From Sphaerisporangium melleum (GTDB lineage Bacteria > Actinomycetota > Actinomycetes > Streptosporangiales > Streptosporangiaceae), in NCBI RefSeq assembly GCF_014646695.1, contig NZ_BMNT01000049.1, positions 1 through 57,339 of the forward strand: a stretch of 57,339 nucleotides of DNA, given 5' to 3'. The translations under genes were made by a program, and so were the position numbers. Under the pieces are notes generated by a model, which did not search any database, had not been told where the DNA came from, and saw only the letters and a list, made by a program, of their open reading frames with translations. Positions 37,789 to 45,831 of the stretch are shown one piece after another (within the stretch, counting starts at the first letter, position 1; each line of letters starts with the position of its first letter).

Positions 37789-39156
37789 ATGGCGATCACA
37801 TTGACGCTGATGAGCCGAGCCGCGTTGCTGCGCGACGGGACTCCGGTCAAGCTGGAACCGCGGGTCATGGCCGTTCTCATCCGTCTCGCCCTGAACCTCG
37901 GCAGCAGCGTCCGCCTCGAGGACCTGACCAGGGAGGCGATGAGCGACGCACCCGGCACAGGCATGCGTCGCGGGAAGCTGTCGCGGGAAAGCCGGGTGGC
38001 CGTCTACCAGTGCGTCTCGACACTGCGGACGGCCCTGGACCCTGATCGTCCGGGCGACGCCTCGGTCCTCCTGGTTCGTGATCCGGGCCACAACTCCGGA
38101 TATCGGCTGGAGCTCCCACCCGACTCCATCGATCTTCTCCGCTTCGAACGGCTCGTCTCGGCGGGAGCGGACGACTCGCCGCTGCGTACGACCCTCCTGC
38201 TCCGGCAGGCTCTGGACCTGTGGCAGGGCCGGCCGCTCATCGATGTCGAGCATCTCGCCTGGGCACAGCCGCGCATCGCCGCGCTCACCAAGGCATGGCA
38301 CGAGGCCCGTCTGCGGCTCCTCGACCTGTACGAGGTGATCGGCCATCCCGCCGAGGCGATGAAGATCGGCCGTGCTCTGGTCGCCGACCACCCTGGCGAC
38401 ACCGCGCTACGCGAGCGCGTCGACGGTCTCGCCGCCCAGATCCGCGGGGCACCCGCGATCTCACATCCGACCGGCTGGTCGGGAGGCCGGCTCACCGTCC
38501 GCATCGGCGACCTGTACGACCAGGACGACACCCACCTGGTCATCGGTTTCAGCGACACCTTCGAGACCAACACCAAGGACGACTTCCTGGTCGCCCGCCG
38601 CAGCATCCAAGGGCAACTCGTCCAGCGCCTCTACGCCGGCGATCACCGGACGCTGGACCGCGCTCTCCGCACGGCCCTCAACGGCAGGCCGTACACGGCC
38701 GAGACCCGCGCGACAAAGCGCTACGGCAAGCTCCGCCGGTACCCGATCGGCACCGTCGCCGTCATCCCGCACTCCGGCCGCCGCCTGTTCGCCGTGGCCT
38801 ACAGCATGGTCAACGAGCACGGCGTGCACGCGACGTCGAGCCTCCCGGCTCTTCGCGAATCCCTGGAGCACCTTTGGGCAGCGGTCCGGGAGAAGGCCCA
38901 GCACCGCCCGGTGTCCATCGCCGTCGTCGGCTCAGGCCTGGCCCGCATCAGGAACGTCGATCACGTGTCGCTCATCATGCTCATCACCGAGACCTTCATG
39001 TCCGCCCAGTCCTCCGGCCGCATCACCGACGAACTGCGCATCATCGTTCACCCGAACAACGCATCCGCCCTGGACCTCCCTGCCGTCGACAACATGATCG
39101 CCGCCACCATCGCCCACTACTCAGAGTCACGACTCGGCCTCTCGGAGCGAGGCTGA
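37789..39156 (+). CDS. SARP-type (wHTH-BTAD) regulator fused to ThsA-like macro domain
   Basis: 455 residues. Residues ~1-105 form an OmpR/SARP-like winged HTH ('LMSRAALLRDGTPVKLEPRVMAVLIRLALN', 'STLRTALDPDRPGDASVLL'), ~110-215 a BTAD helical domain ('RLRLLDLYEVIGHPAEAMKIG'), ~240-445 a domain I match to the Thoeris ThsA macro family ('LVIGFSDTFETNTKDDF', 'SIQGQLVQRLYAGD', 'YPIGTVAVIPHSGRRLFAVAYS', 'VVGSGLARI'). Macro domains bind ADP-ribose-type ligands, so this looks like a nucleotide-sensing transcription factor. There is no ATPase domain, unlike the other SARPs here. It diverges from the ATPase operon. Confidence 0.78.
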   Translation: MAITLTLMSRAALLRDGTPVKLEPRVMAVLIRLALNLGSSVRLEDLTREAMSDAPGTGMRRGKLSRESRVAVYQCVSTLRTALDPDRPGDASVLLVRDPGHNSGYRLELPPDSIDLLRFERLVSAGADDSPLRTTLLLRQALDLWQGRPLIDVEHLAWAQPRIAALTKAWHEARLRLLDLYEVIGHPAEAMKIGRALVADHPGDTALRERVDGLAAQIRGAPAISHPTGWSGGRLTVRIGDLYDQDDTHLVIGFSDTFETNTKDDFLVARRSIQGQLVQRLYAGDHRTLDRALRTALNGRPYTAETRATKRYGKLRRYPIGTVAVIPHSGRRLFAVAYSMVNEHGVHATSSLPALRESLEHLWAAVREKAQHRPVSIAVVGSGLARIRNVDHVSLIMLITETFMSAQSSGRITDELRIIVHPNNASALDLPAVDNMIAATIAHYSESRLGLSERG

Positions 39157-39214
39157 CGGGTGCATGTCGTCGCGCGGCCATGGCCCCGGTTCGCCGCATC
39201 AGGTGGGGAAAACG

Positions 39215-39592
39215 TCAAAAAACCCTGTACGGGGTCCACGTGGCGGCGAACACGGCGACCAGCAGGAGTGCGAACGCCTGCACCCACACGATGTCCCTTC
39301 GGCGATGCCGCCACGCCACGGCGGCGACCGCCAGCAGAATCAACGCCACGACCGCCGCTAACGCGTACACGACACCGGCACGGAAATTCATCACCGCCAG
39401 CCATTCCGCGTAGGTCAAATCTCGGCCGTCGCACCACACCGTGGCTCCGTCACAGAGCCCCTCCTCCAGCAAGTGCACATTGTCAGCAAGAGACTTCGCC
39501 AGGAACAGCAGAAGCAGGTCCCCGGCCAGAACCGCGCTGACGGTCACCACTCGCCTCGTCACGGAAACCCGCCCGGCTTCTTGATCCGTCAT
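39215..39592 (-). CDS. Small integral membrane protein, unknown
   Basis: 125 residues with three hydrophobic segments (about 14-33, 72-92, 102-118). Between the first two is an extracytoplasmic loop with two Cys ('EEGLCDGATVWCDGRDLTYAEW') that may form a disulfide. Convergent with the SARP-macro gene, 58 bases away; the stop lies in a T-rich run. Not clearly part of the conflict locus. The 284 bases from 39593 to 39876 hold nothing I can support. Confidence 0.7.
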   Translation of the reverse strand: MTDQEAGRVSVTRRVVTVSAVLAGDLLLLFLAKSLADNVHLLEEGLCDGATVWCDGRDLTYAEWLAVMNFRAGVVYALAAVVALILLAVAAVAWRHRRRDIVWVQAFALLLVAVFAATWTPYRVF

Positions 39593-39876
39593 TCTCGGAT
39601 CGTACGGAGAGATGCCCCCTCCAGTGCGGCCTTCGGCCCCGCGGCGCCCGCTGCGAGCGGGAGTCGGATGGCAGGGACCATCCGTACCCCTGCTCTTCTG
39701 CGATGATCAGGCGTGCCGGCGCGTGTACGCCTCCTCGACCAGCGTGGCGACCAGTGGATCGCACCGGCTGGTAGCAGAGCGGAGGTGGCCAGCCGGTGTT
39801 CGACGGCGATGGACGCGGCCGCTTCTCCTCGGGGGACGCCCCTGTCCCCTCCTCGATGAGGCGGATCCGCCGCGCT

Positions 39877-40509
39877 TCAGCTATCAGCCGATCTGGACAT
39901 GGCCGATCGTGCCTCCCAGGCGTACCCGTCGGGGTCGGTGAAGGGGCCGGTGGCGCCGGTGATCGCGAGGCGGTGCGATCCCGTGCCCTCCTCGGGGACG
40001 CCGGTGTCCTTGGCGAGGGCGCGGCGCGGGTAGAGCGCCAGGGTGACGGCCGACGACGGGGTGGCGAACTCCACGTACTTGCCGCCGAAGCTCTTGGCCA
40101 CGGCCAGGCCGCGTTCGACGTAGAACCGCTTGCTCGCCTTGACGTCCGCCACGCCCAGCAGCAGCGCGACCTGGTCGATCTGCCGGGCGACGGGGCCGGT
40201 GTCCTTCTTCGCCGAGGACGCGATCTTGCAGATGGTCCCGTCCGGGGCCCGGACGACGCCGCCGTAGCCCCAGAAGCTCTTCGTGGCCGGCTTCAGCGTC
40301 GTGGCGCCGGCGTCGAGGGCGGCGCCGATGAGGGCGTCGACGTTCCCTGGCTGGGCGGCCACCAGGGACAGCGCGAACCCGCGGAAGCCCGTCGTCGGCG
40401 CGTCGCAGGCGCGTACGTCCACGTAGGGGCTCAGGCCGACGGCCTGGTAGAAGGCGTCGGCGGCCGTGGGGTCGGAGACTTCGAGGGTGATGGATTCGAA
40501 GGAGGTCAT
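39877..40509 (-). CDS. Two-domain VOC (glyoxalase-fold) protein
   Basis: 210 residues from ATG 40509 (AGGA upstream). Two repeats of the VOC beta-alpha-beta-beta-beta unit: 'ESITLEVSDPTAADAFYQAVGL' and 'QIDQVALLLGVADVKASKRFYVERGL', the first ending 'VVRAPDGTICKIAS' and the second 'TDPDGYAWE'. Such proteins include dioxygenases, isomerases and binding-type resistance proteins. Substrate unknown. It lies 53 bases downstream of another VOC gene, same strand. Confidence 0.85.
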   Translation of the reverse strand: MTSFESITLEVSDPTAADAFYQAVGLSPYVDVRACDAPTTGFRGFALSLVAAQPGNVDALIGAALDAGATTLKPATKSFWGYGGVVRAPDGTICKIASSAKKDTGPVARQIDQVALLLGVADVKASKRFYVERGLAVAKSFGGKYVEFATPSSAVTLALYPRRALAKDTGVPEEGTGSHRLAITGATGPFTDPDGYAWEARSAMSRSADS

Positions 40510-40562
40510 TGCCAGGTCCTTTGCGCGGGAGAGGTCGATCGTCCGGCCGGTGGAGGGCGTGG

Positions 40563-40919
40563 TCACCGGTCCTGCAGCAGGCCGAGGACGTTGCCGTCGG
40601 GGTCGGTGACGGTGGCCACCAGGCGGCCGCCGCCGACGTCGTGCGCGGCCTCCTTGACGGTGGCCCCGGCGGCGGTCAGCTCGGCGATCTTCGCCTCGAT
40701 GTCCGGTACGTGCCAGTAGGCCACCGGCGAGGTCATGCCCTGCGGTCCGCCGCCCGGCACCAGCCCGATGTGCTGGCCGCCGGCCTCGAAGCCGGCGTAG
40801 TACGACGAGTCGTGCTGCGGCGCGATGCCGAGCAGCGCCGCGTACACGGCCTTGGCCGTGGCCAGGTCGGACACGGGGTGCAGCACGGTCTTGATCACCG
40901 GGGTGGCAGAGCCGGTCAT
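40563..40919 (-). CDS. Single-domain VOC (glyoxalase-fold) protein
   Basis: 118 residues from ATG 40919, with AGGAG 6 bases upstream. One VOC domain: 'VIKTVLHPVSDLATAKAVYAALLGIAP', 'VAYWHVPDIEAKIAELTAAGATV', 'VATVTDPDGNVLGLLQD'. It is probably co-transcribed with the following two-domain VOC gene. The divergent neighbour is an NB-ARC regulator (182-base gap), a plausible controller. Confidence 0.87.
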   Translation of the reverse strand: MTGSATPVIKTVLHPVSDLATAKAVYAALLGIAPQHDSSYYAGFEAGGQHIGLVPGGGPQGMTSPVAYWHVPDIEAKIAELTAAGATVKEAAHDVGGGRLVATVTDPDGNVLGLLQDR

Positions 40920-41101
40920 GGTCAACTCCTGTGGTCGTGGGCCAGATCGTTCGCGTGGGTCAGGCTGTTCGCGTGTCTGCTTGTTCGCGTGGTCACAGCC
41001 TGTCTCGCGGCCCGGTCTGCCCACATCCGTGGTGACCACGGGACCGCAACACGGATCGACGCCACGGATCCGCCGCGGCGGGAATGCGGCAAACTGGGAC
41101 G

Positions 41102-43945
41102 GTGGTGGCGGAAGTGGAGATCTCCCCTCGGGAATCCGAGGTGCTGGAGCTCGTCGGGGCCCATCTCAGCAACGCCGAGATCGCGGCCCGGCTCTTCATC
41201 TCGGTACGCACCGTGGAGAGTCACGTCTCCTCGCTGCTGCGCAAGCTGGAGGCCCCCGACCGGCGAGCGCTCGCCCGGCGCGCCCCCGAGCCGGCGAGCA
41301 CCCGGCCATCACGTCCGGCCTCGGTCCTGCCCGCCCCGCTGACCTCGTTCATCGGACGCGTGCGCGAGCGCGCCGAGCTGATCGAGCTGGTCAAGACATC
41401 CCGCCAGGTCACCGCCGTCGGTCCCGGCGGAGTGGGCAAGACCCGGCTCGCGTCGGCGGTGGCCGCCGAGGCGGCCGGCGCGTACGCCGACGGGGTGTGG
41501 TTCGTCGACCTGGTCCCGGTCACCGACGCGGGCATGATCGCGACCGCGGTCGCCGGGGCGCTCGGCCTCGGCGAGCAGCCCGGCCGCGACATGACCGCCT
41601 CCGTGGTCGCCGCGCTGGCCGACCGTCACGCGCTGCTGGTCCTGGACAACTGCGAGCAGGTCGTGGACGGCGTGGCGCTGTTCCTCGAACGGCTGCTCGC
41701 GGCCTGCCCCCGGGTGACGGTGCTGGCGACCAGCCGGTCCCGGCTGATGGTGCCGTTCGAACGGGTCTATCCGGTCCCTCCCCTGTCGCTGGACGGCGAG
41801 TCGGACGCGGTCGCGTTGTTCCTGGAGCGGGCGGCCTCGGTCGGCCTGCCGCTGGACCTCGCGCCGCGCGGCCAGATCGCCGCGATCTGCGAGCGGCTGG
41901 ACGGGATGGCGCTGGCGATCGAGCTGGCCGCCGCCCGCTGTCCCACGCTCGGGCTGGACGGCATCACCGCCGCCCTGTCCCACCCGCTGCGGATGCTCAC
42001 CGGCGGCTCCCGCGCCGACGAGCGGCACCGTTCGGTACGCGCGGCGCTCGACTGGAGCCACGCCCTGCTGGAGCCGGCCGACCGGGCGCTGCTGCGCCGG
42101 GTGTCGGTGTTCGTGGCGCCGTTCACCGCCGCCGCGGCCGCGCAGGTGACCGGAGGCCAGGAGGGCATCGTCGCCGACGGGCTGGCCCGGCTCGCCGAAC
42201 AGAGCCTGCTGGTGGTGACCGCGTCGCCGGGCGGCACCGAGTACCGCGCGCTGGAGACCATCCGCCAGTACGGCACCGAGCGGCTCGACGAGGCCGGCGA
42301 ACTGGACGGCGCCCGGTCCCGGCACCTGCGCTGGTGCCTGGCCCAGGCAGCCGGCCTGGCGGTGACCGGACCGGACTGGCGGGCCCGGTTCGACCTGGTG
42401 GCCGACGACCTGCGCGCCGCCCTGGCGTGGGCGGCCGACCGGCCCGAGCAGCGCGCGGACGCCTACGAGCTCGCCGGACACCTGGCGGAGCTGACCTTCA
42501 CCCGCAATCTGACCGGCGAGTCCCAGCGGCGCTACGAGCAGGCCGCCGTGCTCGCGCCCGACCCCGCCGCCGGCGCGTCGATGCTCCGGCAGGCCGCGGC
42601 CGTGGCCGGCTGCCGGACCATCGGCGATGACATGTACCGGCTGCGCCGCGCCGCCGCCGACGCCGCCCGCGCGTCCGGCGACAGCGCCGGTGCCGCCACC
42701 GACCTGGCGAGCGCCGCCACCATCGCGTTCCGGTTCTCCACCATGTTCGTCAGGCTTCCGTCCCGCGAGGAGGCGCTCGCGCTGCTCTTCGAGGCACGCG
42801 AACCGGCCCGCGACGAACCGATCGGCGACGAACCGGCCAACGCCGATCCGACCCATGACGATCCGGCCGCGCGGGCCGCGGTGGCGCTGGCCGAGGCCGC
42901 GGTGCTCACCGATGCGTTCGGCGCCGCCCAGGGCCCGCCCGGCAACGCCGTACCCGAGACGATCGCGCGCGCCGAGCACGCGGTCGAGCTCGCCCGCCGG
43001 ACCGGCGACCCGCTCGCCGAGTCGGCTGCCCTCGACGCGCTGACCGGCGCGCAGAGCTGGGCCGGCGACACGTTCGCCACCGCGGCCACAGCCCGGCGCC
43101 GCATCACCCTCCTGTCATCCCTGCCGAACACACCGGCCGGCACCCACGAGCTGATCGACGCGCTCGCCATCGCCACCGAGGCAGCCCTCGGCGCGGGCGA
43201 CGTACCGGCCGCCCGCCGCTGGGCCCGTCAACTGGCCGACCACCCATCGCTGGCGGAGGTCGGCCACCGCGCCACCTGCCGGCTGCTGATGGTCGACGCG
43301 CTCGCGGGCGACGTCGAGGAGGTGCTCACCGGCAGCGTCCGGTTCCTCGACGCGTGGCGGCGGGCCGGCAGCCCTTCCCGGACGCTCCTGCGCCCGGCGG
43401 TGGCCGCGGTCGCGATGATCCACGGCCTGCGCGGCGACCGTTCCGCGCGGCGCGAATGGCTGGGAATCCTGGACGAACTCGACACTCCGCCCGAGCACAC
43501 CTACGGCTACGGGGCCGTCTTCGACGCCATCCTCCTGCTGCACCGCGGCCAGGCGGCGCAGGCGCTGGAGCGGACGGCCCCCGAGCCCCGGCAGGTGTGG
43601 AAGTGGGTCACCTGGATCTGGCACCACTGGTACGTCGCCCTGCGCACCGAGGCCGCCGTCCTCGCCGGCAGCCCCGACGCCCGCGACCGCGTGGCCGAAG
43701 CCCGCGACCGCGTGGCCGGCAACCCGGTCGCCGAAGCCCTGGTGGAACGGGCCCAGGCGCTGCTCGACCACGACCGGGAACGGCTGCTCGCCACCGTGGC
43801 CGCCTTCGACACCGCCGGCTGCCCCTACCAGTCCGCCCGAACCCTGGCACTCGCCGGCGACCCCCGGGGAACCGCCGCCCTGTCCAACCTCGGCCTCGCC
43901 CCCACGGCCCTCCCTGCCCTCCGAGGCACCTCGGCCGGCACTTGA
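41102..43945 (+). CDS. LuxR-type HTH regulator with NB-ARC-like ATPase and TPR tail
   Basis: About 947 residues. The start is uncertain: GTG 41102 or 41105, or ATG 41084. The LuxR/GerE HTH is at the N-terminus ('ISPRESEVLELVGAHLSNAEIAARLFISVRTVESHVSSLLRKL'), opposite to classical LAL proteins. Then a STAND/NB-ARC ATPase: Walker A 'VGPGGVGKTRLA', Walker B 'HALLVLDNCEQV', and 'VTVLATSRSRL'. A helical repeat tail follows from about residue 400. Such proteins gate transcription on ligand and ATP binding. Target genes may be the divergent VOC pair. Confidence 0.87.
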   Translation: MVAEVEISPRESEVLELVGAHLSNAEIAARLFISVRTVESHVSSLLRKLEAPDRRALARRAPEPASTRPSRPASVLPAPLTSFIGRVRERAELIELVKTSRQVTAVGPGGVGKTRLASAVAAEAAGAYADGVWFVDLVPVTDAGMIATAVAGALGLGEQPGRDMTASVVAALADRHALLVLDNCEQVVDGVALFLERLLAACPRVTVLATSRSRLMVPFERVYPVPPLSLDGESDAVALFLERAASVGLPLDLAPRGQIAAICERLDGMALAIELAAARCPTLGLDGITAALSHPLRMLTGGSRADERHRSVRAALDWSHALLEPADRALLRRVSVFVAPFTAAAAAQVTGGQEGIVADGLARLAEQSLLVVTASPGGTEYRALETIRQYGTERLDEAGELDGARSRHLRWCLAQAAGLAVTGPDWRARFDLVADDLRAALAWAADRPEQRADAYELAGHLAELTFTRNLTGESQRRYEQAAVLAPDPAAGASMLRQAAAVAGCRTIGDDMYRLRRAAADAARASGDSAGAATDLASAATIAFRFSTMFVRLPSREEALALLFEAREPARDEPIGDEPANADPTHDDPAARAAVALAEAAVLTDAFGAAQGPPGNAVPETIARAEHAVELARRTGDPLAESAALDALTGAQSWAGDTFATAATARRRITLLSSLPNTPAGTHELIDALAIATEAALGAGDVPAARRWARQLADHPSLAEVGHRATCRLLMVDALAGDVEEVLTGSVRFLDAWRRAGSPSRTLLRPAVAAVAMIHGLRGDRSARREWLGILDELDTPPEHTYGYGAVFDAILLLHRGQAAQALERTAPEPRQVWKWVTWIWHHWYVALRTEAAVLAGSPDARDRVAEARDRVAGNPVAEALVERAQALLDHDRERLLATVAAFDTAGCPYQSARTLALAGDPRGTAALSNLGLAPTALPALRGTSAGT

Positions 43946-44295
43946 CGCGGACCCGCCGCATCAGGCCCGGCGGCCGGCCGGTGTCCCGCGCGGGCCATCC
44001 GCCGAGTAAGTCATGCCGGCTCCCACCAGGCGGGATGCATGAGGACCGCTCGCCTACCTGGTCACTTGGGCCCGTCGACTTAGAGGACGAACTTCTGGCG
44101 CGGCACACTGGTGCGGTGACCACGTACGTTCACCGGGCGCGCGGCACTTCCACCCCGGCCACGTGCCGGAGGTGATCGGCGCCGGGCCGGCGAGCCGTGG
44201 TACGGCGATGCCGGCGCCTGCTACGGCGCCCGAGCCGGTGAACGTTCCTGGACAGCGCAATAGGGAGCGGGACCGCCTTTGGCGATGCGGCGCGC
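43946..44295. other. Gene-free stretch
   Basis: 350 bases with no credible frame, repeat or RNA. The convergent stops at 43945 and 44296 mean it should hold terminators; only loose GC-rich palindromes (such as GGCCGGCCGG near 43970) are visible. Confidence 0.4.
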
Positions 44296-45105
44296 TCACT
44301 TCTCGCGTCCGATGGCGGCTGCGGCGGCCAGGACGTTGACGTAGTCACGCAGGTGGGCGATCTGCCCGTCGCGGGCGGTCAGCACCACGATGTTGGGCAG
44401 CACGAATGCGCCGGTGGACGCGCTGGTCCCGATGGCCTCCTGCTCGACGATGATCGTCCCCGGGTCCTTGGTGTCGTGGAGGGCGAGGGTGCGGTACCGC
44501 TCGTACTTCAGCGGCAGAGCCTTCCACCCTTCGGCGATCCAGTTCACGATCTCGTCCCGGCCCTCGAGCCGGGACGGCACACCTGGGCGGGTGAACGGGA
44601 ACTCGTGGACCGCGTCGACCGCGTACAGGCGGCGCATCTCCTCGGCGGACTGGTCGATGGCGGCTTGCCGGAAGCGCTCCAGAAGCTCACGCGCACCGGC
44701 TTCTCGCCTGCCGAGTGCCGCTCGCCTGGCGCTCACCTTGCGGTAGCCGAGCTTCCAGCCGTCGGGCCGCCGCAGGACGATGTCGTCGTAGACGACGCTG
44801 CCGGCCGTTCCGTCGGCCAGGATGCCGATCCCCTTGGACCGGACCCGCGCCTGGCCGTCGTCGATCCCGGTGATCACGATGTTGGTGACGTGATGGCCGA
44901 CCGGGTTGGCGTCGCCCAGCGCGAGCGCGGCCGCGCGGATGGCGGCGATCCCGTGCAGCGAGTCGCGGCCGAAGTCCGCCATGTCGTACGTGACGTCCGG
45001 GGTGAGCAGTTCGAACGCCCGGTCCAGCTCGCCTGCGTCCACCAGGTGGCCGTGCAGGTTGATCAGGTCGTTGATGTCGATCCGGTCCTGTTCCGACAGC
45101 GCCAT
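44296..45105 (-). CDS. Tandem SnoaL/NTF2-like protein
   Basis: 269 residues from ATG 45105. Two NTF2-fold halves: residues ~5-125 ('DRIDINDLINLHGHLVDAGELDRAFELLTPDVTYDMADFG', 'VVYDDIVLRRPDGWKLGYRKV') and ~135-265 ('ELLERFRQAAIDQSAEEMRRLYAVDAVHEFPFT', 'IVVLTARDGQIAHLRDYVNVL'). Each is normally a separate ~130-residue protein such as a SnoaL-like cyclase or hydroxysteroid isomerase; the fusion probably makes a pseudo-dimer. Divergent from a TetR gene with a candidate operator between, so likely repressed by it. Confidence 0.85.
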   Translation of the reverse strand: MALSEQDRIDINDLINLHGHLVDAGELDRAFELLTPDVTYDMADFGRDSLHGIAAIRAAALALGDANPVGHHVTNIVITGIDDGQARVRSKGIGILADGTAGSVVYDDIVLRRPDGWKLGYRKVSARRAALGRREAGARELLERFRQAAIDQSAEEMRRLYAVDAVHEFPFTRPGVPSRLEGRDEIVNWIAEGWKALPLKYERYRTLALHDTKDPGTIIVEQEAIGTSASTGAFVLPNIVVLTARDGQIAHLRDYVNVLAAAAAIGREK

Positions 45106-45154
45106 GGGGATGCCCCTCTGCGAGTTGGGCGCCATGCCGATAAGGTGAGGCATG

Positions 45155-45182
45155 GTCCGGTTAGATGGGCACCGTAACGGAC
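45155..45182. promoter_or_regulatory. Inverted repeat, candidate TetR operator
   Basis: The half-sites GTCCGGTTA (45155-45163) and TAACGGAC (45175-45182) are inverted around about 11 bases, in the short gap between the divergent SnoaL-like and TetR genes. TetR proteins commonly bind such sites. Confidence 0.45.
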
Positions 45183-45183
45183 T

Positions 45184-45831
45184 GTGTCCCCGGTTAGCAA
45201 GGGTGTGGTGATCGCACTGCCAGGTCACGAGACGCGGTCGCGCGCCGGGCGTCCGATGCGCGCGGACGCCCGGCGCAACTACGAGCAACTGGTCGAGCAG
45301 GCGAAACTCGCGTTCGCCGAGTACGGCGTGGACGCCTCCCTGGACGACATCGCCCGGCGGGCAGGGGTGGCCAGCGGAACCCTGTACCGGCATTTCCCCA
45401 CCCGGCTCGACCTCATCGAGACCGTGCTCGCCGAACAGATAGCCGAACTGGTCGACCTCGGCCGCACGCTGCTGACGGCCGAGGACGAACTCGACGCGTT
45501 GTCCACCTGGCTGCGTGCCGTGGTCACCCACGCCCTGACCTACCGAGGCCTGGCCGCCGCGGTGATGAACTCGGCCCTCAACCGCGACAAGAACTTGGTG
45601 TCGACCTGGCACGCGGAGCTGTTCGAGGCAGGCGTCGCCTTGCTGACATGGGCACGGCGATCAGGGGCGATCGTCGCCGACGCGGACGACGATGACGTGC
45701 TGAAGATGACCGGCGCCATCGCCTGGGCCGCCCAAGACGCCCCAGACCCGTCGGCTCAAGCCGACCGCCTGCTCGCCCTCCTCCTGAACGGCCTCCGCAA
45801 CGGCGCTCATCCGCAGCGAACCGGCGATTGA
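45184..45831 (+). CDS. TetR-family regulator
   Basis: 215 residues from GTG 45184; GTG 45205 or 45208 are equally plausible. HTH 'AFAEYGVDASLDDIARRAGVASGTLYRHFPTRLDLIETVL', then an all-helical ligand domain with 'AVVTHALTYRGLAAAVMNSAL', like the SbtR-type C-terminal domain. Probably represses itself and the divergent SnoaL-like gene. The last 25 bases overlap the end of the convergent lipase gene. Confidence 0.9.
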   Translation: MSPVSKGVVIALPGHETRSRAGRPMRADARRNYEQLVEQAKLAFAEYGVDASLDDIARRAGVASGTLYRHFPTRLDLIETVLAEQIAELVDLGRTLLTAEDELDALSTWLRAVVTHALTYRGLAAAVMNSALNRDKNLVSTWHAELFEAGVALLTWARRSGAIVADADDDDVLKMTGAIAWAAQDAPDPSAQADRLLALLLNGLRNGAHPQRTGD

